Assembly (NCBI RefSeq): GCF_901709675.1
Contig: NC_051087.1
Location: forward strand, 3,838,001 to 3,902,000
Length of the DNA: 64,000 nt
Origin: Syngnathus acus
Lineage: Eukaryota > Chordata > Actinopteri > Syngnathiformes > Syngnathidae
Direction of reading: 5' to 3'
The translations under genes and the position numbers were made by a program. This document shows positions 48,292 through 60,334 of this stretch, one piece after another (within the stretch, counting starts at the first letter, position 1; every line of letters starts with the position of its first letter). The notes under the pieces are model-generated. The model was given only the letters and a program-made list of their open reading frames with translations, ran no database searches and had not been told where the DNA came from.

Positions 48292-51227
48292 GAGTTATAA
48301 GAATTTATTTCTGATATTATTGACACGTCGACAACACTCACAAATACACACCGGGAATTAGCACATGCGCGCACGCTCCTTCTACGACTAGACTAACATG
48401 TTTCCGTTTTCCTGAGAATTATGAGCAGACGTGTTCAATAGAGGATGATTACGTTCGCATATAGTTGGACTAATAACCTTGCCAATGGGATCAGCAGGGA
48501 AAATAAACACCATAAGTAATCAGACTTTTATTCAATAGCACAAATTGTTGAAAATAGTCAGCGTCTGCCTACATGCTGCTATTTCTGTCTCTGTTTTATG
48601 ACATCATCTGCATTAATTTTTCATTTGCCATCTACATATTTATTCATTCCCAATTTATAAATAATACATAGATATAGTTTACCATTTTTTTCTTCATTTG
48701 GGCCCAATGGAAGGACCCTCTTGGGATTATTGTTTTTCTCTAGCAACTAGTCCAGACATCCCTAAAAAACAAATTTGTTCAACTCTTCGGATGCTCATGA
48801 AAATTAATGTATGCCCCCCCCCCCCCAATAAAGAAAATATCTTTCACTCAGTCGAAAAAAATGAGTATCAATTTTGAAATGAGATGGATGTATGCCCATC
48901 ATGACAACAAGACATACGGAAAAGTCAAAATTAAACAGGAAAGGGCCAGTTCATCACTGCTTGGCTTTATTTTCTTTGTTTCCATTCCCAGTTTATTGTG
49001 GCGATAATGATGCCACCTTTCTCTCTGCCATCATTGTTTGCGGAAATAATTAAAATGTGCTTCCACAAGTGCATTCATATTCTCATGTTAGTCTCAGAAT
49101 AGCACGCAGCACCCAAGGAGCCAAACCAGTGCCAAGAACTTGTCGACCGCCGCTGATGTGTCTGAATGGACAGTGGCCAAAAAATGGAGAGCGTATGCAA
49201 AGAGTCATGAACACAAAACTGGAATAGCTCCCCTTCCTTGAGGGGGGGGACACTTGAAATTCAATATCCACTCACACGGCGACACATTTACTTGCGTCGA
49301 GGGTCTGCTGTGCTCACTTACTCGCGTCTATCGGACAAGAACGAGGCGATAAAGAGCGCCGGGGACATAAAGACAAAAGAGGCGAGACAATGAAGGAGTG
49401 TGATGTATGTGGAGCACTACCTGGCCACTTTCAGGGGGGGGGGGGGCGTTAAGGCACCTGATTAGATGAGGACGGATGCTCGCTGTTGCCGCCTGTTCTC
49501 CATCTGGTGTTCCGCCGCTAGCTCGAACCTCTAGAGCGACGCTGTGCTTTCACATTTGCAAATTCAAAGGCGGCTAATGCTGCTCAATTTGTAAAACGAT
49601 TCAATTACGCAAGCATAAATGTAATTAGATCGTGTAGACATGTTACGCCAGATATATTTCAGTTAGTTTGACTTTGAAATCTGAGTACTGCTGGTCAAAT
49701 TTATGACGCTGAGTGAAGAGTAAAGCTAGCAAAATGTGACGCAATCTGGATTTCAGGAACCAAAATGGTGCCTGGATCATTCACTTCAATCATATGCCAC
49801 TGTAGGCCTCCTGTGGCGCTTGAAAATCAAACATTCACGCCACAAATAGCAGTGTTCAAAGATTGAACTGACCTTGCTGAAGATTTATCTCTGTCCTAAC
49901 ACGTTATCTGACTTGGACTTTTCTCTTGGACAGAAAAGCAATGATGTCATGGCATTGCCAGAAACTTTTCTGTGAGAATTGCAATTTCTAGATTTTACTA
50001 AGGTAGGCGATTTCATCAGTCCATTAATTTTGCAGTGCGCTGGGAGGAAGGAGGCGCACCCGATTGTCAGTTCCCAAATTGACTTCATGAAGGAAAGTTG
50101 CGTGTTTCCGCTCCCCTTTTTTTTGGTTATCTGTGTGTTTATTTTCTCCAATCTTTTCATGTCATAAGCACTAATTACACAAAGCCAATAGATTCCAAAA
50201 ACAAGCAGCGTTGATAAACGAGTGTTCAAGTGATTGAGGCAAACAGCGCTGATGAAGAGAAGACCAAAGGTCAAAATATTTGACGTTTTGGATTCTGATT
50301 GACAGCCGCACGTACGGAAAGACTCAATTGGTGCGCGTCTGGCAGGCGTGGCTGACATCTCAAATTGGAAAGGTCAAGCGTTGTCCCGAGGGGTCGACGG
50401 ATAGGTAGCTGCAACGTCTAAAGAGGATCTGTGTGTATTTTTGACGTTTTCAATATGTAAAACCCTACTCAGCGCTTTTAGATATACGTTGGGCATAAAT
50501 AGTTCAGCTCTTCACTCGCCGGTGTTTGAAAGCCAGACCTCTGTAAGAATCGGAGTCCTGCAGGAATCACTGCTGGGTCCGAGGTCAAAAACAGCTGCCA
50601 GCCTATTATTTTACCAGTGTGTTGCTGCGTGTGTGTGTGTGTGCGTGTACTTCTATGAATTTGTCTCCGCAGGAAAACCAAAGTGTGACTGTGCGTCTGT
50701 ATGGTGCTTGATATGAATTTCAAATGCGACTAGAGAAGAGGAGAATGAGAAGAAGGGTTGTGGCTACTGTGAGATTGACAGGGTAAATTGGAGTGTGAGG
50801 ATTTTTTTCTGGAGCTTGGACACACCAGGGAGGAAGAAAACTCCCAAATGTCTCGCTATAAAAATTTGTGACTAAGCGAGGCTGCCACCAAGGTCAAAGG
50901 ACATCTGCTTTGTGTGTGTGTGTTTGTGTGTTGTGTGTGTGTCCAGAGGGGTTTGTAAAGTCACCTCAGCTAATAGGTGACTCACTGCAGGGACTCGGGT
51001 CAACACAATAAGACATGACAAACATAACAACCTTGACACACATTAAAAGGGGGCAGGTACCACACAGAATCACACAAACAACAACACGCGTACACACCAC
51101 GAGGACACGCTTGTGACTTGCTTGTTTGTAAATCCTTCGGGCAGATTAATACACTACGGTGAATTCATGAATACAAAGTGTACCTGAGGCCAGGAAAATT
51201 TTCACATGGGGTCGAACTTTGGGTCCT

Positions 51228-51398
51228 CCAAAAAAATATTACTGATTAATTCGGTCATAGTTGAAGTCACAATTATTCAAATGATGATTTCTTTTTTGGT
51301 TGCAAAAAAATGTCAAATATTTTTGTAATTATGCCATTTTTGTAATTGTGGAGTGTAATCATCATAGTTTTAATTTTGATTAATTGCAGAGCCCTAGA
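51228..51398 (+). repeat. Dispersed repeat D, copy 2
   Basis: Shorter copy: GTTGAAGTCACAATTATTC, ATTATGCCATTTTTGTAATT, GTGGAGTGTAATCATC, GATTAATTGCAGAGCCCT. Same order and strand as copy 1 at 18.6 kb. Confidence 0.5.
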
Positions 51399-53343
51399 TC
51401 AACCTGCATCTAAATTCGAAATAAGTGAATAACATCTTTTTTTTGTGGCTTGCAACAAAACAAGTTGAATTGGGTATTTTAAGAATTTTTTTAGGGGGAG
51501 AGGTGAATTGTCACTGCAATGTCCTCTTTGTTTCTCTGCCCCACACTGCAGAAAAACCCATCCTTCAATATGGCAAAGGAAAAAATTGAAATCCCTCCAA
51601 ACCAAAATCTCTGTGCTTTAAAGTGTATGTGTACATTGGCGAGTTCATTCAGTGACCCCCGTTTTGGCACCACTCAAGAACAGTGAACATTATTGTTTAC
51701 ATCTGGATTTTCTTTTATCCACCACCTGCTGCAATGTCTCGGCGCTGAAGGGAAACTATTAACATAATGTGTGGGCCATTTTATACACACACACACACCA
51801 CACTGTCTAATGAGAGCCAATACATGAGCTTCTGCCTTGACAAAAATAATAATATTCACTTTTGATTGACTGTGTCATTTGCTTTGCTGTGGTGTAAAAG
51901 TTTACTGGAACTTAGTCAGAGCTGTTTCTTATAATTGCCGGTGTCAGGGGTCACCAAAAAAATCCAGACAATATAGTGTGGTTGTGATTTGCTATGGTGG
52001 CATTATAATGAGTTGTTCCTAATATTTTGATCTCAGGTCAAATTGATTGGTCAGGTCCAATCATGCTATTTTAATACTCGTCCGACAAGAGATTCAGGTT
52101 GTAAAAAAAATAAATAATAATCTCCTGGTTTTACAATAGTTATTTTATGATAACATCAATTGTTCTTAAATATCTGCCTGCCCCCCATTTATCTGTTTGG
52201 CTTTATCTTTTGTTTCGAGCTTGTGTGCTTTTGCTGTGCTCATCTTTTGTTTGGCACTGTGTGTATTTTTGCGCGTCTCTCCACCGAGCAAACGTTCAGT
52301 CGATGGCAACGTGATTCATCGGAATCTAATTTACGGGCCGATTGCGCAATGTCCACCAAACAGTCAGGAGCCTCGCACGTACTTGGAATATGCGAGTGGT
52401 GAGTGTATGAAAACAAAAGCAGGAATGAGGTGGGTGTATGGATAGATGCAGAGCCAAAGCAGATTTACGGCCAAGAAAACGTCAATGCCTTCATTCTCGG
52501 TCACACTATATCTGGACGCAAGAAGCTTCTTGTGGCATTACATCCTTTTCTGTAACGTCATTTTTTTTTTTTTTTTAAATTCTCCTTCATGCATTTAAGC
52601 ATGTCAAAAAAATTGTTCAGCCACTCTTATTCTCAGTGGCTCATTTTACCCCCTGACTATTTGATTTTTCTTCTTATCTAGTCCCTTTGCACAAAACCAT
52701 GCTTGAATGAGTTGGGTGGAAAAAACTTGTACAGAATGGTGACCTCGAGCCTAACAAATGCCAGAAATTCTCACAGACGCTGCACTCCAGCATCTTGTAG
52801 AAAGTCTTTCAGAAGAAGGAAGGTTTTGGAAATTCTGTTTAATTGTAGTGCTTCTATGAACAGAGATGACATGAATGAATTTTAACTCTTACCTCTGCCT
52901 CACTTCTCTGAGGGTTTTTATTTTCTCCCTTATTCCAAATAGTATTCCTTCAAGAATCTAATTCTAGTAAATGTGAATAGTTGTTTGTCTGTGAGACTGT
53001 GAACACTGGAAATACGTCGTGCACATAAATGTTAAAATTACAGAATGTCAACACACAGACTTTAATTGGTTTAATAGTGACGAGTGAATCGATTACTCTA
53101 CGTACACGTGAGCTACGTTAGCTAACACGTTAGCTAACACATCTTCTGTCTCACAAATTAGCGATTAGCACCTGAAACAAGCATATCCACTCAAAGTATA
53201 TTTTCAGGTAGACTGCGACGAAAAGTCTAACCCTCAATTGATTGAAAACGCACCGCAAGTTTTTTTTTTTAACTGCATTTTCAACTATGCACTAAAATAG
53301 CTGTTCTTTTCCCCTTCTTTCTTTCCACCCCTCTCGCTGACAG

Positions 53344-53370
53344 TTGGCAAGAAGAGCCGAGGGTCAACAG
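53344..53370 (+). CDS. sdk1: Candidate 27-base microexon in the Ig2-Ig3 linker
   Basis: A 27-base segment preceded by a strong pyrimidine tract (about 53302-53336) and CTGACAG, and followed by CAG|GTAAAG. It enters and leaves in phase 1, so it could be included or skipped without breaking frame. Joined to its neighbours it encodes VGKKSRGST between the Ig2 end LSIS and the Ig3 start DLESD. Skipping it gives LSIS-DLESD. The leading VG coincides with a VG that I recall at the same position after the Ig2 G-strand in mammalian SDK1/SDK2, which favours a real exon; the rest is not recognisably conserved. The pyrimidine tract contains TTCTTTCTTTCC, the kind of sequence PTB proteins bind, which would fit regulated neural inclusion (inference). 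The donor lacks G at +5. Without transcript data it could be a chance splice-site pair. Confidence 0.6.
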
Positions 53371-56122
53371 GTAAAGCTTATCTTTACATTTACAATCGAT
53401 ATCTTTGTGTTGTCTCTGGATCGTAATATTTTTGTGAGCCACTCTTCCATACCGTAGGGATTTTCTCTGCTAAATGCTGGCGGCGGGTGGTCCCATTACT
53501 GCAGCCTACTACCATCATGAATAACTAACTCTGGAAAAACACGCACATAAATAATGTGTAGTTTGAACACTCTGAAGTAAATGTAATGGCCTCCGGCGTT
53601 ATTGTACCGTGGAGTCTGACTCGGACAGGACCTGTTGTTTGGTGTTATACCTTTCGGTTCAGCTCACATTATGATGAGGATCTAATTTATGTACAGCGCC
53701 GTTAATTGGTGTCAAGTGTCCGACCTCATTGGTCACCGCAAAGAAAAGGCAAGGTTAGCCTGGCAGCTGGATTTGTGGATACTAAGTTGTGTGTTTACTG
53801 GAATTTTGTATACTGTGTATCGCAAATCTGGTTTAGCCTCCCTCTCAAAAATGTTTGTAAATGGATTAATGTAGTATACAGGAACACAAATCCTTATAAT
53901 AGCCCAAATGATTCAAGACAAAGAAGCAAAACATTATTAAATTAAAAGTATAATTGTCAATTTACAGATTGTAACATGTAAACCACAGCTGTCAAAAAAT
54001 CGATTCATCCAAATTGATCATAAAAATTAATTTAGTTTAATAAGTTATCGTTTAAAGATCGTTTAAAAAATATCCAAATCCTCTAATGGCAGTGCATTAA
54101 TAGTAATTTTTTGTAACTAATAAACGATACCAAATAAACAACACTAGTTAATAAACAGTAAATGGGCCAAATGGTTTTGTAATACACTTTCACGCAAAAT
54201 TCAATTTGATCCGATTTGACCATTAATCAATTGTATAACCGATAGAATAATCGATTCTAAAAATATTCCGACTGTGAACTGTATTGAATGAAAATCCAGT
54301 GGCAAAATGATACCTGAGTGAAGGAACTTGAAAATAAGATGACCCGCAGGTTTAGCTTGTCGCTTTTCCGCCGGCTCTTTCTTGTCGTTTAAGTGACAGG
54401 ACGTTAGCGTTGTCGCACTTTCAACCTGACTTGACTCACTTAGCTCCATTTGAACAATGTCTTCTGACAGCATCACCAGACCGTGTTACCTGAGCTTGAG
54501 TCCAAAAACATTGCTAAGGTGTCAGTCTGATCTCTTTTAACACTTTTTTTAAATCAGGAACAAAAATGTATTGTATTTAATGACTACAAATGAAATTCGC
54601 TTCATGCTAGGACATTATCAGAAGCCAATAGCAAAGAAACTCAATGAATTGTAGGTTATTTTTCATAATTATTTCCCCCCCCCCTATTTCAAAGTCTTTG
54701 AGAGAAAAACAAAACTACTGTATTCGATGCTGTACAGTACTCGATTGAAGTGCATCGTGCTACTATGTATTCTGTCTTATCCTGTACGTGTAAATATTTG
54801 AGCACCATATTTTTTATGTAGGACTCATGCCCCGGAGCGTCTGTTTAAAATAATAATCACAAAAATAAAAACAATGGTGTTCACCATGCTCCCACTCATT
54901 CATACACGTATTTTAATCTGGTGTGCTGATGACGTTACGTCAATATGACATTGTGGCATCGTTCTAAAAGTAAGGGGTGGAAAGAAACTTCTTTCCTCAG
55001 TTTTTCTTTTTCATTCCCCTTAAGTCCATCGGAAAGAAGATGGAGGATTTTGGCAACTCCGAAGCGAGGGATGAATATTTAAAATAGGGCATCGCTCTGC
55101 GTGGGTCGATGGGGGTCATTTCTTGCCTGCTGGTGGTGCTGGTGGTGATGTCGCGGCGTCGAGAGGCTAGCGCAGTCAGACCGTGACACTTAGCTGTCAG
55201 CGAGTAGCATTAATGAGCGCGGTGACATGCACAAACACTCGCCTCGTTTTCGCAATCGCATGCGGTATTCTCAAGCCAGTGAGGGAAATGATCGTTTTCT
55301 ACTTGCCCAGAGGAAAAAAAACCCCCAAAAACACATCTCCCTCTCGTGTTTTTCTCCTTTTGACTTACTTATAAATTATTTCACTTCCAGGCTGTTTAAT
55401 TTCCCAAATGGATGTCCGAATGTATTGTACCAGTATTTCCGAATATCCATTGAGGAAAGGCATCAAAACAACATTGGAAAATTTTCACGGAAGACCACAA
55501 AAAAAAGTGTACAATAGGGCTGAAAGAAAAGACTGAACAAATTAGCCTGGAACAGATTGAGGACATTTCCATTCATTTCAATGGGGAAACCTAATTTGGG
55601 ACAATTCCCTCTGCTCTCTAGGTCCTTGCTGAGTTTTGTTTAAAAGGCTTACAACTCACACGCACGCGCACACTACTGACTACATGGTGTGTTGAGTGAG
55701 TGGCAGATTTAATAAGAGAACAAGCTGTAATCCAAGGGAATCCATTCAAAGCGGGATTACACTCTAATCTGGATGGAATCACCTCTCATCTCTCTCTCTA
55801 TCTCCATCGCACTTTCTCCCCCCTCTCACTCTTTCTCTCTTTATCCATCGCTATCTCTTATCTGCCCTAAAGCTGCACAAATCCTTTTACTAGCCCTGTT
55901 TTTTTTTTTTTTTTATCATTCCATCCTTTATTTAATTTGCCTTTTTTGTTGACCAAATATCAAGCACACACACACACACGCCTAGCTGTCAATCAGTAGT
56001 GATTGCACTGATGACAGCATTGTAACATTGCAACAATGCGTCACTGCCTCTTTGGTGCCAAATTACACATATTCAGTTGCACGCATAAAGGCACACTGTG
56101 TTCTTTCCCACCATCCTCACAG

Positions 56123-56125
<3 letters not shown>

Positions 56126-56158
<33 letters not shown>

Positions 56159-56160
56159 GT
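56126..56160. repeat. (GT)n microsatellite
   Basis: About 14 GT units with one GC interruption, in the intron before Ig3. Confidence 0.9.
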
Positions 56161-57086
56161 GGAGCCATGCAGCTGAAGAGACAGTAAAGTCATTAGCATT
56201 CAACACTAGCACAAGCTAACGTCCCGTCGACTGGCAAGTCTAGTCTCTGGTGTTTTTTTTTTTTTACATTTTTTATCAAAGGTTGCCTGTTTTTAAAAGG
56301 TTGTTATGCTTTCGTAGGACGGCGGCCGACCACATGGTGTTTCTCATTCGCTTAAAGAGCAATCCAATATATTTTGATGAAATTTCCGGACTTTCCGCAT
56401 CGCCTCTTTGCAGGGAGCTGTTCGAGCTGGCACAGCTTGTGCATGCACAAAGAATTAAAAGCAGAAAAAAAAAGTTTTGCCTGCCATTATGTCAGCATAA
56501 AACAATCTGGAAAATGTTTAAACGGCATGAAAGGAGCGTTGAGCGAATGAGGGACGATGCGCTCGTGACAAGATGAAATAATATTTCCCCAGACGGGAGA
56601 GGCTGTTAGCGAGAGGAAATAGGAGGGACGATCACACATCCATATGGCGTTATGCTTTCTCCTCCACTTCCGCCATCTTTTACTCCGGCGAGACGTCGGC
56701 CATCTGCGGCACTCCCCTCGACATGCTGTCTGCCTCAGCCGAGCCCTTTTATTCACCTCCTTTCAACCTCCCTCGAGATTCCGTCTGCCTCCCTCCGTCC
56801 GAGCTAACTGGCTGTCACCTTTAGCGCGTTACTCGGGGCCACTGTCGGCGTTTAACACGCTCACCGATGTCTTCTTGTCTGACCTCGTCTTAATGACCAC
56901 CCTCCATCTTGCTCACCTGCTCCAGGTCTTGTTTTTTTCTTTTTTTTTTTTTTTTTAATTACACCAAGTTGTATGACACGTTGGCCCTTTGCACGATGAC
57001 AACCTTTATGTGCGATGAAGATATCACAGCCACCCCGGGAAAATCCACCTATTTGAAAGTGAAACCTGCTCAGGGCAAATAAAACT

Positions 57087-57457
57087 TACCGTATTTTCCA
57101 CACTATAAGGCGCACCGGATTACAAGGTGCACCTTGGATGAATGGCCCATTTTAAAACTTTGTCCATATATAAGGCCCACCGGATTATAAAGCGCATAGA
57201 ATAAATAACTCAACGTTGCTCAAACGTTAATGCAATCACAATATAGTAACACTCGAAATAGTGAAAACAATAACAATATATCAATAACCCAACGTTGCTC
57301 AAACGTTAATCACACAACACACAAAATAAACACGTAAAGCTTACTTTAATAAATTAGTCCTCATCCACAAATCAATCTTGGTCCATATATAAGGCGCACC
57401 GGATTATAAAGTGGCTTTTGAGAAAATTTGAGGTTTTTAGGTGCAGAAAATACGGTA
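57087..57457. mobile_element. MITE-like non-autonomous DNA element
   Basis: Both ends carry the inverted 12-mer TACCGTATTTTC / GAAAATACGGTA. After the left end comes CACACTATAAGGCGCACC, and the motif ATATAAGGC(G/C)CACCGGATTATAAAG recurs at the centre and the right. An inner word, AACGTTGCTCAAACGTTAAT, also occurs twice. There is no coding capacity in 371 bases. This sequence type (ACTATAAGGCGCACCGG) is a repeat I recognise as common in fish genomes; the exact superfamily and target-site duplication are not clear from the flanks. Confidence 0.75.
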
Positions 57458-58596
57458 GTTAGTTTCAGTCTATTGACACCAGCGCAACAAAGCTAACATT
57501 AGCCTGCAGAAGTTATCTAGCAACCTTTACAGTCATTAAAGAATTTCTGTCTGTGAAATTTTGGGGTCATATAAAATTAACTCCTATTCTCTTTTATTAG
57601 CGAAAAACAAAATCCCTTATTTCATGTTAACACACGTCAGAGCATGGTGTTCGCCCCCAATTTTCTTTTTGCGTCACTCCTCTTATCTTCCCAGTTCGTG
57701 ACTCAACCTGTACTCCTAAGTTGGAGAACAAGTGGGTGTCAGTGACAAGGCGCTGGCATGTTAAAGTGAGTGCGAGATTGTGTGTGTAAGAGTGCGAATG
57801 TATATATACGTGTGTGTGTGTGTGTAGTCATTTGCCTACTTAATTGCACTCGCATGTCTTATTCCCTGTGACAGCGGGATCGGATTCTTTGGCTCTTGTG
57901 AGTGTCTCCCAAAAAAGGAGAAGGAATAAAGAGCAGGGAGTCAATTACCACCTTATTGGTGCTTGGTTTCAAAGGGGAGATGAAAGACGCTGCTCACCTC
58001 CAAGTGCGTTGGCTCCCTAACCCCGCACTACTCAACCCATCATTTTCCGACGCTCACATCCCCATCCAACTCCTGTCACAGTTGGCCTCTTTAATTTCTA
58101 CTCCTTACTTCTGACTGATTGCAAATCTGCATATTCATAACTACGCGGCGCCGTGGCCAATCCAATGACGTTCGTATGTGTAGGCGCCATTTCTTCTCAT
58201 ACTAATTCTGCTGAGCACATTATACACTTTTCCAGCTGTGATAAGAATCCAATTGAGTCTTTTTTTTTTATTATGAGAGGCCATTTGGGTCATAAATCAT
58301 CTTCTCCCTCGCTCCTTCTCAGACACGCACACATCATCATCATAATCTCTTACTCGCGCCACCATTTATTTTACCAGCGGGGACATAAATCATTGTTCAC
58401 GCATACCAGTGTACTATTTTTCATGTTATCATTGTCACACATGTGTAGTGTTATCCTCTTTGCAATTCATCATTACTACTCTGAAGAGTGAGGCATAGTT
58501 TGGAGGGGGGTGGAGAGTATTTGTTGATGGTGGATTTACTGTTCAAATGAAAATATGGTGAACCTCGTGAGATGAGTTTCATCTTTTTTACTGCAG

Positions 58597-58699
58597 ATTT
58601 GGAGTCAGACGTTGACGCTCCGGCTATTGTGATCGGACCTACAGACACGACAGTGTTGGCAGGGACCAAGGCCACCTTGGAATGCATCGCCAATGCCAG
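58597..58699 (+). CDS. sdk1: Sidekick exon: Ig3, N-terminal half
   Basis: Starts Ig3. The acceptor is TTTTTTACTGCAG. AT completes an Asp codon, then LESDVDAPAIVIGPTDTT and VLAGTKATLECIANA. The Cys in LECIA is the B-strand disulfide Cys. The pattern APxIVxxP...VxAG...TLECIANAR is the Sidekick Ig3 start. The acidic ESDVD linker is unlike the mammalian linker as I remember it. The donor is AG|GTATAT after 58699, phase 2 inside an Arg codon. The phase 1 entry accepts either the microexon or the Ig2 exon directly, since both end in a single G. Confidence 0.92.
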
Positions 58700-60158
58700 G
58701 TATATTTATTTTATTTATTCATGATGGCTGCCATATTTGTTATGTTTGCACAATCCAATGTAAGCCAATACAATAGCGCTGCTTTATATACAAATCATCA
58801 AGCACTTGAATTCAGACCTTAAGTGTATTTGAAAATTCATGGATATTAACATCAATGACGATTTAGCGTTGGAAATCTCCGATCGCAACCAATATATACA
58901 TTTTAATTTAGCAATGCGGTTAATTTAGCACAACTGTGAGTTTTACAATGAGCAGGCTGGTCTTGTTGAGAACTGCAACCTTCCTGAGAGCCATTAAATG
59001 TATTTGAAGTGCATGACAAATGCACCCGGAATGACTATTAGCACCCCTGAAGTTGCATTAGACTTACATCATAGGCCTTGTTGTTTTTATATCGAACACA
59101 CCAGGATATTCAACAGTGAAATAATAGCAGGCAAGGACCATTTATGTGTGTTGACCCAGCTTTTCAAAAGATATATTTCATCAGTGTTCAGATGCCGGCC
59201 GACTGTGTTCAAATCAACAGGTGATAAGCTGCACACGCTCCCGAAGCGCACTCGAGTGTTTGGAGAGGGTTTTTGTCGGATTGGCTTATTGAGCCCGCTG
59301 TCTGTCTGGCTCGTGTGTGTCTTGGCCGGGCTTTTGTCAAGATGCACAGAACAAATCAGCACACTCGCCAATAGATAGTTACGCATATATCAGCCAATGG
59401 AATGTAGCTGTTGAGAACCATTGGAAAGAACCATAGCAAACTTGATAACATATATTTAGCAAGCGACAGAGTGCTATTAATAGGTGTTGGTCCATTTTTC
59501 ACAAAATGTTTGCACGATTCGCGTTAGCATCGTTTAAGTTATCATCTAAGCGTTGGCATTCATCTCACAGGTCTTGACTCTTTCTGGGTAATTAACAATG
59601 AACACAATGGAAGTTTAGTTTTGCTGAATTAAAATTAGTACTCTTTATCATCATCGTTAAGTCAATTTACCGCAGAGTCATGAATATCTAAGCCCCACCA
59701 ACTAATAGAGGCAATTCTGTCTAAATGAGGGAATTAAGTCATGGATTTATGTCATTTCCAATGCAAATTTAATGAATACTTGTAATCATTGCTAATAACA
59801 GTTTTTTTTTTTGCCAATTAAGGGTACAATAAATTGAAATGAAACCAAAGCAGATATAAGATGCACTTTGATAAATCTTGTCTTATAAGAACAAGAACAA
59901 AGTAAATCTCCTTAGAGGGTGCTACCACAACTTTTAAAAGAAAAAAAAGAATCAAATGAAATACATTTATTCGCCAAGCCTAATGCATGTTTGTTATGAT
60001 GATTATTAATATTATTTTCGAAGGAAATAATACGAGTGATCTCGCAATGGTTGCTGTCATTCATACTGTTGCCATTCATTTGCTCTCTCATTGATGCATT
60101 TACTAAGTTCTGCTTTTTTCCTCTGTCACGTCATTATCTTCTTCCTCCTCCTCTTCAG
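58700..60158 (+). other. Intron within Ig3 (1,459 bases)
   Basis: Phase 2 intron from GTATAT to CTCCTCCTCTTCAG. It is AT-rich and I see nothing else in it: no recognisable repeat element and no exon-like frame. A 100-residue open frame overlapping its 3' end at 60036 is read-through into the next exon in another frame. Confidence 0.85.
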
Positions 60159-60334
60159 AGATGTAGACAGCTTGCTTGTAGTATGGAAACGGGATGGGCG
60201 CCACTTGGCCAGTGGGCGTCAGCTGGTGATTCCCGTCCCGACCTCCTCGGACGGCGGCGAGTATGTTTGCGAAGCGCTGCTCGACAACAGCACCGCCAAA
60301 GTTGCCCAGGCCAGGGCGCACCTCACTGTCATTG
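60159..60334 (+). CDS. sdk1: Sidekick exon: Ig3, C-terminal half
   Basis: Completes Ig3. The acceptor follows a CTTCCTCCTCCTCTTC tract. A completes the Arg codon, then DVDSLLVVWKRDGRHLASG, with the invariant Trp in VVWKRDG. The F-strand motif is DGGEYVCEALL; its Cys pairs with the one in LECIA of the previous exon. NST in DNSTAK is a sequon. The exon ends ARAHLTVI plus one base (G), donor GTAAGC after 60334, phase 1. The pattern R-x-V-x-x-L-x-V-x-WKR-x-G matches mammalian SDK1 as I recall it. Compared with mammals the E-F region reads straight from GRQLVIP to TSSDGGEY, with no obvious damage. Confidence 0.93.

Larger units (their letters stand above)
53371..58596 (+). other. Intron after the microexon (5,226 bases)
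   Basis: Phase 1 intron from GTAAAGCT to TTACTGCAG. It contains AT-rich sequence at about 53.98-54.26 kb with several ATCGAT-like words typical of an eroded dispersed repeat, a C run near 54.68 kb, a (CA)n run near 55.97 kb, a (GT)n run at 56.13-56.16 kb, the MITE-like element at 57087-57457, and a (GT)n run near 57.81 kb. No gene is seen. Confidence 0.75.

Noticed and set aside
49885-50358. 157-residue minus-strand frame
   Set aside because: No recognisable motif, no exon pattern, no conserved block; likely chance.
50441-50716. Frame with GVLQESLLGP, similar to the LINE RT GVPQGSLLGP block
   Set aside because: Only a partial word match, the essential PQGS and LLF order is broken, and no flanking RT motif is present.
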